From NCBI RefSeq assembly GCF_012034205.1, contig NZ_JAATEM010000002.1, forward strand, positions 124,001 through 188,000: DNA of 64,000 nucleotides. Direction: 5' to 3'. The DNA comes from Streptomyces composti (GTDB lineage Bacteria; Actinomycetota; Actinomycetes; Streptomycetales; Streptomycetaceae). This document shows, piece after piece, positions 10,055 to 18,800 of this stretch (the stretch's first letter is position 1; each line of letters begins with the position of its first letter). The position numbers and the translations under genes are program-made. The notes below the pieces were generated by a model that was not told where the DNA came from, searched no databases, and was given only the letters and a program-made list of their open reading frames with translations.

Positions 10055-10298
10055 GGCAGTGACCTTATTACGTCCGGAATCCGTGCCTGCCGCCCGCCCC
10101 TGCCGCCGTGGCCTTGACCACACGCGGCGCGGCGGACACCGGTCCGTCCTCGGTCCCGTCACCTCCTCGCGGCCCTGTCCGCGCTGGTCGCCGGGGCGGT
10201 TGTGCGGCGACTCGGCCGGGCCGCCGAGGGTGTCCACGGGTGTCCAGCATCCGGACACGCATGTCCGGTCAGCAGCAGACGTCTGCTTTACTGATCGC
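10055..10298 (+). promoter_or_regulatory. Control region of the metNIQ leader: two stacked inverted repeats
   Basis: Two symmetric elements lie just upstream of the leader peptide. CCGGACA (10251-10257) and TGTCCGG (10262-10268) form an inverted repeat with a four-base spacer. AGCAGACGTCTGCT (10274-10287) is a perfect 14-base palindrome. TTTACT at 10287-10292 is a possible -10 box ending six bases before ATG 10299, so the palindrome would occupy the promoter spacer, a classic repressor position. The rest of the spacer holds no convincing gene. Confidence 0.5.
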
Positions 10299-10391
10299 AT
10301 GACCACGACGAGCGACCGCATCCCTGCGACCGAGGCGACGATGACGCCCGGTGCTCGTTGTCTGTGCCCGCGCCGAATGTGCGCCTTCTAG
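10299..10391 (+). CDS. Cys-rich leader peptide upstream of metN
   Basis: A 30-codon ORF starts at ATG 10299, six bases after a possible -10 box, and ends at 10391. Its last eleven residues are RCLCPRRMCAF, with three cysteines and a methionine. It sits 215 bases upstream of the methionine-type ABC transporter and ends 22 bases before a small hairpin (CTCGC 10414-10418 with GCGAG 10427-10431). Known actinobacterial Cys-rich upstream ORFs couple ribosome stalling at Cys codons to downstream expression; applying that here is inference. A second tiny ORF of ten codons (10441-10473, MSARVSRMRD) follows the hairpin. Confidence 0.5.
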   Translation: MTTTSDRIPATEATMTPGARCLCPRRMCAF

Positions 10392-10606
10392 AGGGCCCCT
10401 GCACCAGCTGAGCCTCGCGCCCCGAAGCGAGAGCCCGCTCATGTCCGCCCGCGTGTCCCGCATGCGCGACTGAGCCACGCCCCGCGCGCCACGCCTCCCC
10501 GCCCCGGCCGGTTCTCAGCCGTGCCCGCGGCGGCGGCACCGCGCCCGGCTGCCTTCGACCCTGATCGCCACGTGCCCGGCGCCCGACGAGCGCCGCGCAC
10601 ACGACA
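10392..10606 (+). other. Transcribed leader between the Cys-rich ORF and metN
   Basis: This 215-base stretch lies between the leader-peptide stop and the metN start. It contains the CTCGC/GCGAG hairpin at 10414-10431 and the ten-codon ORF at 10441-10473. No S-box, SAM-II or other known methionine riboswitch consensus was recognised by eye. If the leader peptide is translated, this region would hold the alternative RNA structures. Confidence 0.35.
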
Positions 10607-11701
10607 GTGACGGAAACCCACGTGATCACCACCTCGGGCCTGACCAAGGTCTACCGCTCGCGCGGCCGCGAGGTCACCGCCCTGGACGGCGTCGACCTCC
10701 ACGTCCGCGAAGGCGAGGTCTACGGCGTCATCGGCCAGTCCGGCGCCGGCAAGTCCTCCCTCATCCGCTGCATCAACCTGCTGGAGCGCCCCACCTCTGG
10801 CACCGTGACCGTCGCCGGGGAGGACCTCACCGCCCTGGCCGGGCGCGGTCCCCGGGCCGGCCGGGAGCTGCGGCGGGCGCGCAGCCGGATCGGCATGGTC
10901 TTCCAGCACTTCAACCTGCTGTCGTCGCGGACCGTGCAGGACAACGTCGAGCTGCCCCTCGAGATCCTCGGCAAGTCGGGGAAGGAACGTTCCGCCAAGG
11001 CGCTGGAGCTGCTCGACCTGGTCGGCCTCGCCGACAAGGCCAAGGCCTACCCGGCCCAGCTCTCCGGCGGCCAGAAGCAGCGCGTCGGCATCGCCCGCGC
11101 CCTGGCCGGCGACCCCAAGGTGCTGCTCTCCGACGAGGCCACCAGCGCCCTGGACCCGGAGACCACCCGGTCCATCCTGCAGCTGCTGCGCGACCTCAAC
11201 CGGCAGCTGGGCCTCACCGTCCTGCTCATCACGCACGAGATGGACGTGGTGAAGTCGATCTGCGACTCCGCCGCGCTCATGGAGCGGGGCCGGATCGTCG
11301 AGTCCGGCACCGTCAGCGACCTGCTGGCCACCCCCGGCTCCCAGCTGGCCGCCGCGCTCTTCCCGGTCGGCGGCGACGCCTCCGCCGAGGACCGCACGGT
11401 CATCGACGTCACCTTCCACGGCGAGAGCGCCACCCAGCCGGTGATCTCCCAGCTCTCCCGCACCTACAACATCGACATATCGATTCTCGGTGCCGCCATC
11501 GACACCGTCGGCGGCCTCCAGATCGGCCGGATGCGCATCGAGCTGCCCGGCCGCTACGAGGACAACGTCGTGCCGATCGGCTTCCTGCGGGAGAAGGGCC
11601 TGCAGATCGACGTCCTGGACCGGGAGCCCGCCGCCCCCGGGTCCGCGCCGGTGCCGAAGGAACCCGAGACCGCTCTGGTGAAGGAAGGTGCCCGGCTGTG
11701 A
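10607..11701 (+). CDS. metN: Methionine ABC transporter, ATP-binding protein
   Basis: The 364-residue protein has Walker A GQSGAGKSS (residues 43-51), Q-loop VFQHFNLL, signature LSGGQKQRVGIARAL and Walker B VLLSDEATSALDP. After about residue 260 comes a NIL-type domain (TFHGESATQPVISQL onward), the methionine-sensing domain of MetN that inhibits transport when substrate is abundant. Walker B has Ser where MetN proteins often have Cys. The start is GTG 10607, with GTG 10622 as an alternative; neither has a strong ribosome site. The stop overlaps the metI GTG. It drives uptake of D/L-methionine or a close sulfur compound. Confidence 0.92.
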   Translation: MTETHVITTSGLTKVYRSRGREVTALDGVDLHVREGEVYGVIGQSGAGKSSLIRCINLLERPTSGTVTVAGEDLTALAGRGPRAGRELRRARSRIGMVFQHFNLLSSRTVQDNVELPLEILGKSGKERSAKALELLDLVGLADKAKAYPAQLSGGQKQRVGIARALAGDPKVLLSDEATSALDPETTRSILQLLRDLNRQLGLTVLLITHEMDVVKSICDSAALMERGRIVESGTVSDLLATPGSQLAAALFPVGGDASAEDRTVIDVTFHGESATQPVISQLSRTYNIDISILGAAIDTVGGLQIGRMRIELPGRYEDNVVPIGFLREKGLQIDVLDREPAAPGSAPVPKEPETALVKEGARL

Positions 11702-12438
11702 CCTGGAACGAGATGCAGCCCCTGCTGTCCCAGGCCTGTTGGGACACCCTCTACATGGTCGGCTGGTCCACCGTCATCGCCGTCGTCGGCGGCCTGCCGC
11801 TCGGCATCCTGCTCGTCCTCACCGAGCGCGGCGGCCTGCTGCAGAACGTGGTGGCCAACAAGGTCATCGGGCAGATCGTGAACATCGCCCGCTCGATGCC
11901 GTTCATCATCCTGATGGTCGCCCTGATGGGCTTCACCCGCTGGGTGACCGGGACGACCATCGGCCGCGACGCCGCCATCGTGCCGCTCGCCATCGGCGCC
12001 ATCCCGTTCTTCGCGCGCCTGGTCGAGACGGCCGTCCGGGAAGTGGACGGCGGGCTCGTCGAGGCCGTGCAGTCGATGGGCGGCAACACCTGGACCGTCG
12101 TCCGCAAGGTGCTCGTGCCCGAGGCCCTGCCCTCCCTCATCGCCAGCACCACGACCACCGTCGTCGCGCTCATCGGCTACACCGCCATGGCCGGCACGGT
12201 CGGCGCCGGCGGACTCGGCGACATCGCCATCCGCTACGGCTACCAGCGCTTCGAGACCGACCTGATGTGGATCACCGTCGCGATCCTCGCCGTGGTGATC
12301 TCCCTCATCCAGTTCGCCGGCGACCTCGCCGCCCGCTCCCTGCACCGCCGCGGCAACCGGTCCGGCGCGGCACCGAGGCTGCGCCTGCTGAAGGCGTCCG
12401 CCCCCACCACCGGGACCGTTCAGACCACCACCGAATGA
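11698..12438 (+). CDS. metI: Methionine ABC transporter, permease
   Basis: The 246-residue membrane protein has about five transmembrane helices and the permease EAA-like loop (GGLVEAVQSMGGNTWTVVRK, then VLVPEALPSLI) that docks onto MetN. Its GTG start overlaps the metN stop by four bases (GTGA), and its stop overlaps an ATG in the metQ frame, so the operon is tightly coupled. It forms the membrane channel of the MetNIQ importer. Length and motifs are normal for the family. Confidence 0.92.
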   Translation: MTWNEMQPLLSQACWDTLYMVGWSTVIAVVGGLPLGILLVLTERGGLLQNVVANKVIGQIVNIARSMPFIILMVALMGFTRWVTGTTIGRDAAIVPLAIGAIPFFARLVETAVREVDGGLVEAVQSMGGNTWTVVRKVLVPEALPSLIASTTTTVVALIGYTAMAGTVGAGGLGDIAIRYGYQRFETDLMWITVAILAVVISLIQFAGDLAARSLHRRGNRSGAAPRLRLLKASAPTTGTVQTTTE

Positions 12439-12512
12439 CCGTCCAGGTCGCTCAGGAAACGCCCCGCCACACCACCGGCCGGGGTCGCACCACCAAAGGA
12501 AAGGCACTTTTC

Positions 12513-13355
12513 GTGCGTAACACCGCCAAGATCACCACCGCCGTCCTCGCCGCCGGAGCCCTCACCCTCGGGCTCTCCGCCTGCGGCTCGGAGAAGAGCA
12601 CGGGCACCGGCGCCGCCGACACCGGGGCCCCGCTGACCGTCGCCGCCACCCCCACCCCGCAGGGCGAGATCCTCACCTACGTCAAGGAGAACCTCGCCGA
12701 GAAGGCCGGCCTCGACCTCGAGGTCAAGGAGTTCACCGACTACGTGACCCCGAACACGGCCGTTCAGCAGGGCGAGGTGGACGCCAACTACTTCCAGCAC
12801 CAGCCGTACCTGGACGACTTCAACAAGAAGAACGGCACCGAGATCGTCGCCGTGCCCGGCGCCACCGTGCACCTGGAGCCGCTCGGCGTCTACGCCAAGG
12901 GCGTCAAGAAGCTCGCCGACCTGAGCAAGGGCGCCACCGTCGCCCTGCCCAACGACACCACCAACGAGGCCCGCGCGCTGAAGCTGCTGGAGGCCAACGG
13001 CGTGCTCGAGCTCAAGAAGGGCGCCGGTTACGACGCCACCCCCAAGGACATCGCCGCCAACCCCAGGAACCTCACGTTCAAGGAGCTGGAGGCCGCCCAG
13101 CTGCCGCGCTCCCTCGGCGACGTCGACGCCGCCGTGATCAACGGCAACTACGCCCTGGAGGCCGGCCTCAGCCCCGCCGAGGACGCGATCGCCGCCGAAT
13201 CGCCCGAGGGCAACCCCTACGGCAACTTCCTCGCCGTGAAGAAGGGCGACGAGAACGACCCGCGCGTCAAGAAGCTCGCGAAGCTGCTCACCTCCCCCGA
13301 GGTGAAGAAGTTCATCGAGAAGAAGTACGCCGGGTCCGTGGTCGCCGCGTTCTGA
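12513..13355 (+). CDS. metQ: Methionine-binding lipoprotein (NLPA family)
   Basis: Starting at GTG 12513, with GGAAAGG about nine bases upstream, the 280-residue protein opens with a lipoprotein signal: MRNTAKITTAVL, a hydrophobic core and the lipobox LSAC (Cys24). An in-frame ATG 12435 would overlap metI but puts 26 extra residues before the signal, so I prefer the GTG. The mature protein shows NLPA landmarks: PQGEILTYVKENLAEKAGL, DANYFQHQPYLDDFN and DVDAAVINGNYALEAGL. It captures methionine outside the membrane for MetI/MetN. A hairpin follows and ends the operon. Confidence 0.93.
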   Translation: MRNTAKITTAVLAAGALTLGLSACGSEKSTGTGAADTGAPLTVAATPTPQGEILTYVKENLAEKAGLDLEVKEFTDYVTPNTAVQQGEVDANYFQHQPYLDDFNKKNGTEIVAVPGATVHLEPLGVYAKGVKKLADLSKGATVALPNDTTNEARALKLLEANGVLELKKGAGYDATPKDIAANPRNLTFKELEAAQLPRSLGDVDAAVINGNYALEAGLSPAEDAIAAESPEGNPYGNFLAVKKGDENDPRVKKLAKLLTSPEVKKFIEKKYAGSVVAAF

Positions 13356-13380
13356 GTCCCCGGCACCCGATGGCCACCCA

Positions 13381-13413
13381 CGGGGTCCACTCCGCCACAC
13401 GGAGTGGGCCCCG
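13381..13413 (+). terminator. Hairpin terminating metNIQ
   Basis: Bases 13381-13394 pair with 13400-13413 over 14 positions with one G-U wobble and a five-base loop. It lies 26 bases after the metQ stop. Confidence 0.75.
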
Positions 13414-13492
13414 CGGTGCGATTCAGTGCTTTCATGCTGCATGCTGGGCAGTTCAGCAGCACCCGACGGACACGAAGGCTACGGAGCGGCGC

Positions 13493-14131
13493 ATGACGAG
13501 CACCTTCCCCAACATCTCCATCAGCACGGAGCGGTTGGTGCTGCGTCCCCTCGACGAGGATGACATCCCGGCCCTGGCCGAGATGATGAACGACGAGCAG
13601 GTCGCCGCCTGGACCGACGTCCCCCAGCCCTACACCGAGGACCTCGCCCGCACCTGGATCACCGAGCTCGCCCCCGGCAAGCGGGAGAACGGACACGGCC
13701 TCGACCTCGCCGTCACCGAGTTCCTCACCCAGCGCCTGGTCGGCGTCGTCCAGCTCGCCAAGACCGACTGGCACGTGCGATCGACCGAGATGTCCTATGT
13801 CATCGCACCCTGGGCCCGCGGCGAGGGATACGCCTCAGAGGCCGCGCTCGCCGCCGCCCAGTGGCTCTTCGGCGACCAGAAGTTCGAACGGATCGAGCTG
13901 CGCACCGCCGCCGACAACACCGCGGGCCAGCAGGTGGCCCAGAAGATCGGCTGCATCAGCGAAGGCGTCCTGCGCGGCGCCTGCATAGCGCATGTGCGCG
14001 CCGACGACGGCACCTGGACCGACGTACGCACCGACTACATCGTGTGGAGCCTGCTCCCCGAGGACATCGAGGGCACCGACGGACCGCTCGCCGACACCGG
14101 CCAGTTCAGCGTCTACCCCGACTGGAACTGA
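13493..14131 (+). CDS. GNAT acetyltransferase (RimJ/RimL-like)
   Basis: The 212-residue protein begins MTSTFPNISISTERLVLRPL, the STERLxLRP opening typical of RimJ/RimL-type enzymes. The acetyl-CoA-binding segment is VIAPWARGEGYASEAALAAA and a C-terminal DNTAGQQVAQKIGC motif follows. These enzymes acetylate protein N-termini or small molecules, and the target here is unknown. ATG 13493 is preceded by GGAGCGG seven bases upstream. The gene stands after the metNIQ terminator and before cobL with no clear partner. Confidence 0.85.
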   Translation: MTSTFPNISISTERLVLRPLDEDDIPALAEMMNDEQVAAWTDVPQPYTEDLARTWITELAPGKRENGHGLDLAVTEFLTQRLVGVVQLAKTDWHVRSTEMSYVIAPWARGEGYASEAALAAAQWLFGDQKFERIELRTAADNTAGQQVAQKIGCISEGVLRGACIAHVRADDGTWTDVRTDYIVWSLLPEDIEGTDGPLADTGQFSVYPDWN

Positions 14132-14247
14132 TCCCTCGCCGGACACCGGTGCGGCCCGCCGCGGCGGCACCGGGTACGCTCACCAAGCCTGCCCGCGAGC
14201 GGCGACAGCCGCCGACGACCTGCACAAACCCCTGGAGACAGACGACC

Positions 14248-15459
14248 ATGGCCGACCGGGTCACGGTGATCGGCTGGGACGGTTCGCCGCTGACCGCCGC
14301 GGCACGCGCCGCGCTGAGCGCCGCCACCCTGGTGGCGGGCGCCGCCCACCATCTGGCGCTGCCCGAGGTGCCCCCCGGTGCCGAACGCATCCGGCTCGGC
14401 TCCGTCGCCCTCGCCGCCCGGCGCATCGCCGCCCACCGCGGCAGCGCCGTGGTCCTCGCCGACGGCGACCCCGGCTTCTTCGGCGTGGTGCGCACCCTGC
14501 GCGCCCCCGAGTTCGGCCTGGAGGTCGAGGTCGTCCCCGCCGTCTCCTCGGTGGCCGCCGCCTTCGCCCGCGCGGGCATGCCCTGGGACGACGCCCAAGT
14601 GGTCGTCGCACACCCGCGCACCCTGCGACGCGCGGTGAACGTGTGCCGGGCCCACACCAAGGTGGCCGTCCTCACCTCACCCGGCGCGGGCCCCGCCGAA
14701 CTCGGCCTGCTCCTGGACGGCATCCACCGCACCTTCGTCATCTGCGAGGAACTGGGCACCGAACGCGAGCAGGTCACCGTCGTCACCTCCGACAAGGCCG
14801 CCGACCACACCTGGCGCGACCCCAACGTCGTCGTGGTCATCGGCGGTCCGGCCGGCGCCGGTGAAGACGGCAGCTGGATCGCAGGACGCGACCCTTCGGC
14901 CGGCCCGCGCGGCTGGACCCAGCCCGCCGAGGCCTACGGCGGCGACCTCGGCGAGGGCGAGCGCGACCCCCTGCGCACCGCCCAACTCGCCCGGCTCGGA
15001 CCGCGCGTGGGCGACCTGGTGTGGGACATCGGCTGCGGCAGCGGCGCCTTCGCCACCGAGGCCGCCCGCGCCGGAGCGGCCGTCATCGCCGTCGACCACG
15101 ACCCGGGGGCCTGCGCCCGCACCGGTGCCACCGCCCGCCGCCACGGCGTCCAGCTCCAGGTGGTGCAGGGCACCGCCCCGCAGGTCCTGGAGAACCTCCC
15201 CGAACCCGACGTCGTGCGCGTCGGCGGCGGGGGAGCGGCCGTGGCCTCCGCGGTCGCCGACCGCCGCCCGCAGCGCATCGTCGCCCACGCCGCCACCCGC
15301 GACGCGGCCGAACTCATCGGCCGCGACCTCACCGAGCACGGCTACCGCGTGGAGTGCGCCCTGCTCCAGTCCGTCGAACTCGACACCCGCGCCTGGACGG
15401 AGAAGGAACGCAGCGTCGCGTTCCTGCTCAGCGGCGTGCTGCCGCCCCGCGAGAGCTGA
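14248..15459 (+). CDS. cobL: Precorrin-6Y C5,15-methyltransferase, decarboxylating (CbiE-CbiT fusion)
   Basis: The 403-residue protein is a two-domain fusion. The N-terminal half (about 1-210) is the CbiE-type tetrapyrrole methylase, with LADGDPGFFGVVRTL and VVPAVSSVAAAFARAG. The C-terminal half (about 225-403) is the CbiT-type methyltransferase with the SAM-binding motif VWDIGCGSGAF near residue 258. CobL methylates precorrin-6Y at C5 and C15 and decarboxylates the acetate chain in aerobic-type cobalamin synthesis. ATG 14248 has a GGAGA site about 12 bases upstream. The BluB-CobT and CysG-like genes follow on the same strand, giving a corrinoid block. Confidence 0.92.
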   Translation: MADRVTVIGWDGSPLTAAARAALSAATLVAGAAHHLALPEVPPGAERIRLGSVALAARRIAAHRGSAVVLADGDPGFFGVVRTLRAPEFGLEVEVVPAVSSVAAAFARAGMPWDDAQVVVAHPRTLRRAVNVCRAHTKVAVLTSPGAGPAELGLLLDGIHRTFVICEELGTEREQVTVVTSDKAADHTWRDPNVVVVIGGPAGAGEDGSWIAGRDPSAGPRGWTQPAEAYGGDLGEGERDPLRTAQLARLGPRVGDLVWDIGCGSGAFATEAARAGAAVIAVDHDPGACARTGATARRHGVQLQVVQGTAPQVLENLPEPDVVRVGGGGAAVASAVADRRPQRIVAHAATRDAAELIGRDLTEHGYRVECALLQSVELDTRAWTEKERSVAFLLSGVLPPRES

Positions 15460-15618
15460 CCGGCGAGGCCGTCCCCGTGATCGGGTTGTCGTACCGCGCG
15501 CGGTAGGCTGGCCGATCGTTGTACCGCGCTCGGGCTCCGGCGCTTCGTCGTCCAATGTCCCGATACCGCGCCCGTTTTGGGGTGGGTGGTGGTACGGCGG
15601 AACCGGAGGAAGCGCAAC

Positions 15619-15735
15619 GTGGCGCAGTCCACAGCGGAAGCGTCGCCGATCAAGCTGACGCGAGGGCCGTCCCGCCGCGACAATGCCAGTGAATGGCTTT
15701 GTCGCCTTTTTCGGGCGGGCCGTTCGTGCCGCTGA
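15619..15735 (+). CDS. Small ORF upstream of BluB-CobT (38 aa)
   Basis: GTG 15619 has an excellent GGAGGA Shine-Dalgarno eight bases upstream and opens a 38-codon frame beginning MAQSTAEASPIKLTRGPSRR and ending in a basic, Cys-containing tail (LCRLFRAGRSCR). The second half overlaps the hairpin at 15679-15703. I do not recognise the peptide. It could be a leader peptide controlling the downstream cobalamin gene or a free small protein; a chance ORF cannot be excluded at this GC content. Confidence 0.4.
   Translation: MAQSTAEASPIKLTRGPSRRDNASEWLCRLFRAGRSCR
15679..15711 (+). terminator. Terminator-like hairpin inside the small ORF
   Basis: GACAATGCCA (15679-15688) pairs with TGGCTTTGTC (15694-15703) with one mismatch around the loop GTGAA. 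GCC and a five-T run follow at 15707-15711. A T-run after a stem is unusual in this genome, so an attenuator within the leader of the BluB-CobT gene is plausible. Confidence 0.45.
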
Positions 15736-15826
15736 GGACGCACGCTCGTTCTTCAGTGTGGGGCGGTCGGTGCGCCGTTCCGGGTGAGCTGGTCGTAGGA
15801 GCATTACCGATGGGCGAGGGGTACGC

Positions 15827-18800
15827 ATGACCGACACCGGCCAGGTCCCGGGCGAGGGACTGCCGGAGAACGCAGGCAGGGCGGAGCAGCAGGGCGTCGC
15901 CGCGCCCGGCGCGTACACCTACCTCTCCGCGGCCTCCGCCGAGGACGACGAGGACCTGCTGTTGCCGGGCGCGGCGGGCGCCTGGGGCAACGAGGTCCGG
16001 CCGCCCGCCCCCGAGCCGCTCGTCGAGACCGTGCACGCCCCGGGCCCCCACGAGCTCTCCGGCCGCGACAGCGGCTCCCTCGATCTCGGCGCCGCCCGCC
16101 CGACGCACTCCGCCGCCCATGCGACCCCCGAGGAACATCACGGTCCCCACGAGGAGCAGCCCGTGCGGTACGAGGAACAGCAGGCCGCCTTCGAGAGCCG
16201 GCAGGCCGCACCCGAGGACCACTCGACGGACGGCGCGGCCGGCCTGCCGACGGGCTCCGAGGGACAGCCGGCCGGCGTCGCCGACCAGCAGGCGGCGGTG
16301 GCGGCGGGGCAGGGTCGGCACCAGGGTGCTCCGGCACCGGAGGGGCCTGCTCCGCACGGCCGGCACACGGCGCACGGTGCGCATGCGGCGCCGGTGCCGC
16401 AGGACGGCCGGGCGGGCGCCGTTGCGGGGGAGCAGGTCCCGGGTGAGCAGTCGCCGGGTGAGCAGTCTCCGGGGCAGCAGACGATGTCCCAGGACGAGGC
16501 CGCCGCGCTGGCCCAGGCGCAGGCCGCCGCCGCTGCGGGTGTGCTGCCGCAGGACGAGGCGACGGCGGGCGTTGTTCCGGACGAGCAGACGGGGCCGCGG
16601 GAGGAAGTCCTCGCCCAGGCCGAGGTCCAGGGCGGGCACGCGGCTGCGGAAGCCGCGGCGTCGGGGACTTCGGCGGAGCCCGCCGCGTCCGGCGGCGCGG
16701 GCGCCGGGCAGGCCCGGGTCCCGCAGGATCAGGCCGTCCCGGATCAGCGCGTCCCGGAACAAGCCGTTTCGGAACCGGCCGTTCCGGGACAGGCCGTTTC
16801 GGAACCGGCCGTTCCGGGACAGGCCGTTTCGGAACAGGTGGTGCCGGAGCAGTCCGCTCCGGATACGGGAGCCACGCCGCAGGGGGACGGGGGCGCCGAG
16901 GCCTCGGTCGCGTCTGGGGACGAGGCCGCGGCCCAGGCCGCCGCCGTCGCGGCGTCCCGGGATGACACGGCGCCGGACGCCTCGCAGGACGACAACGCCG
17001 GGCAGCCGCAGGCCGTCGCGGGTGCGGCTCAGGCGCCGCAGGACGGCTCGGCCGCCTCGGAGCAGGCGGCAGCCCAGGAGGGCGCGGCCGGGAACGACGC
17101 CGCACCGAGGAGCGGGGCGGAGGGTGCCGCCCCGCGCGGGCGGGCCGCCGCCCGGGCACGCACCGCCCCGGCACCGCCGCACCGGCGGCCGCTGCACCTC
17201 GGCCCGCCCATCCCCGACACCTCCGCCAGCCCGGTCCGTTCGCTCGCCGACCGCGGCCCGGCCCGCACACCGGTGCGCCAGCCGGGTCCGCCCACGCTCG
17301 GCCCCGAGTACCTGGACGTTCCGCAGGCCCCCGAGGCCGCGCCGCAGCCGGCGGCGCCCTGGGGCGCACAGGCCACGGTGCCGGCAGGGGCTCCCGCTGC
17401 GGAAACGGTTATTCCGGCTTCCGGTCCTGCGGGAGCGGCCGAGGCCGCCATCGCCCGCGTCACCGGCCGGCCGGCGAACGGGCAGACGGCGGCCGGGCAG
17501 GCGCACCCCGAGGCGGCTCCGGCGGACGGCGCGACCGGCGGCACGGGACAGGCACAGGCGGCGCAGGACGCGCCCGCCGCCACCGACTCCGCCCCCGGGC
17601 AGCAGCCGTCCGGCGACACCGGAGACGCCGCGGTCGCCCCCGCCGGTGACAACGCGCCGGAAACCGGATCCGGGCGGCCCGCCGGGGCCGCGCCCGCGGC
17701 GGACGGCGAGCAGACCGCACCCGGGGATGCCGAGCAGCAGCCCGCGCCGGCCGCTGCCACGAACACCCCGGCGGGCCCCGAAGCGCTTGGTGCCACCGGC
17801 GACACCGAAGGCCCCTCCTCCCCGGAGGAGCAGGTCCCGGCCGCACAGGCCCCGCAGGAACCCGCCGCGGGGGTCCGGCCCGCCGAAGCGGGCGCTGCCG
17901 TTGCCCCCGGAACCGCGCACGCCCCCGACACCCCCGAGACCCCCGCGTCTCCGGAAACCACCGGAGCGGCCCAGGCCGTGTCCACCGGAGACGACACCGC
18001 ACAGCCGCAGGCCCTCAGCACCACCGACGCTGAGCAGGCCGGCGGACCGACCCGCACCGCCGTCCCGGTCACCACCGAGGAGGCAGAAGGGACCGCCACG
18101 GTGCCCGCACCCGAGCCGGAGACGCCCGCGGCCGAGCCCGCCGCCCAGCAGGCGGAGACGGAACACCCCGTCCAGGGACCGCAGCAGACCCCCGCCGCTC
18201 CGCCCGCCGACCCCGCCGCCGGTGTTCCGGCGAGCCCTGCGGGCGAGTCGCCCGACCCGGCGCCGGCTGCCGAGGCCCCCTCGGCCGTCGTGCCCGGCAC
18301 CGTCACCGGGGAGCCCCGACCGGACCAGCCCATCGGCCAGTTCGTCCCCGTCGAGGGCTCGGTGCCGACGCCGCCGCACCTCGCGCCGACCCCGCCGCAG
18401 CCCCTGACGCTGCCCGCCGAGCAGTCCGCTCCCTCCGTTCCCGCCCCCCGTACGCCAGTGGCGCGCCAGGAGGCGGCGCCCGACGTGACGCAGAGCGCGG
18501 ACGATCTCGACACCCGGGGCGCCGGAGCCGACGAGGCCCGGCCCGCCCGGGAACAGGACCAGCCGGCCGAAGCGCAGGCCCCGGCAGCACAGGCCCAGCC
18601 CGCCGAGGGCCAGGCGCCGGCCTTCGCGGCGGAGGGACAGCCCGCCGAGGAGCAGGCCCGGGCCGCGGAGCAGCCGGCCCCGGCCGCCGGTGAGCAGAGC
18701 GCCCCCGGCAAGGCGACGGACTCCCCGGAGCGGAGCGCCCCCGAGGCCGCGGCGGCGACCCCGCCCGCCCCCGCCTATGGCGAGGCCGAGCGCGAGGCCG

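Larger units (their letters stand above)
15460..15826 (+). promoter_or_regulatory. Leader of the BluB-CobT gene with three TACCGCGC repeats
   Basis: TACCGCGC followed by a variable base and CGG or CGT occurs at 15492, 15522 and 15564, spaced 30 and 42 bases apart, close to whole helical turns. The first copy is part of a 14-base palindrome, TACCGCGCGCGGTA (15492-15505). TAGGCT at 15504-15509 could be a -10 box. Downstream are a 38-codon ORF (15619-15735), a hairpin with a T-run (15679-15711) and a six-codon ORF, MGEGYA (15810-15830), whose stop overlaps the main ATG. No cobalamin riboswitch consensus was found. Confidence 0.45.

Noticed and set aside
15460..15826. Cobalamin riboswitch upstream of the corrinoid block
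   Set aside because: I looked for the conserved B12-box and receptor segments on the plus strand and found none. An Infernal search with the cobalamin family model would settle it.
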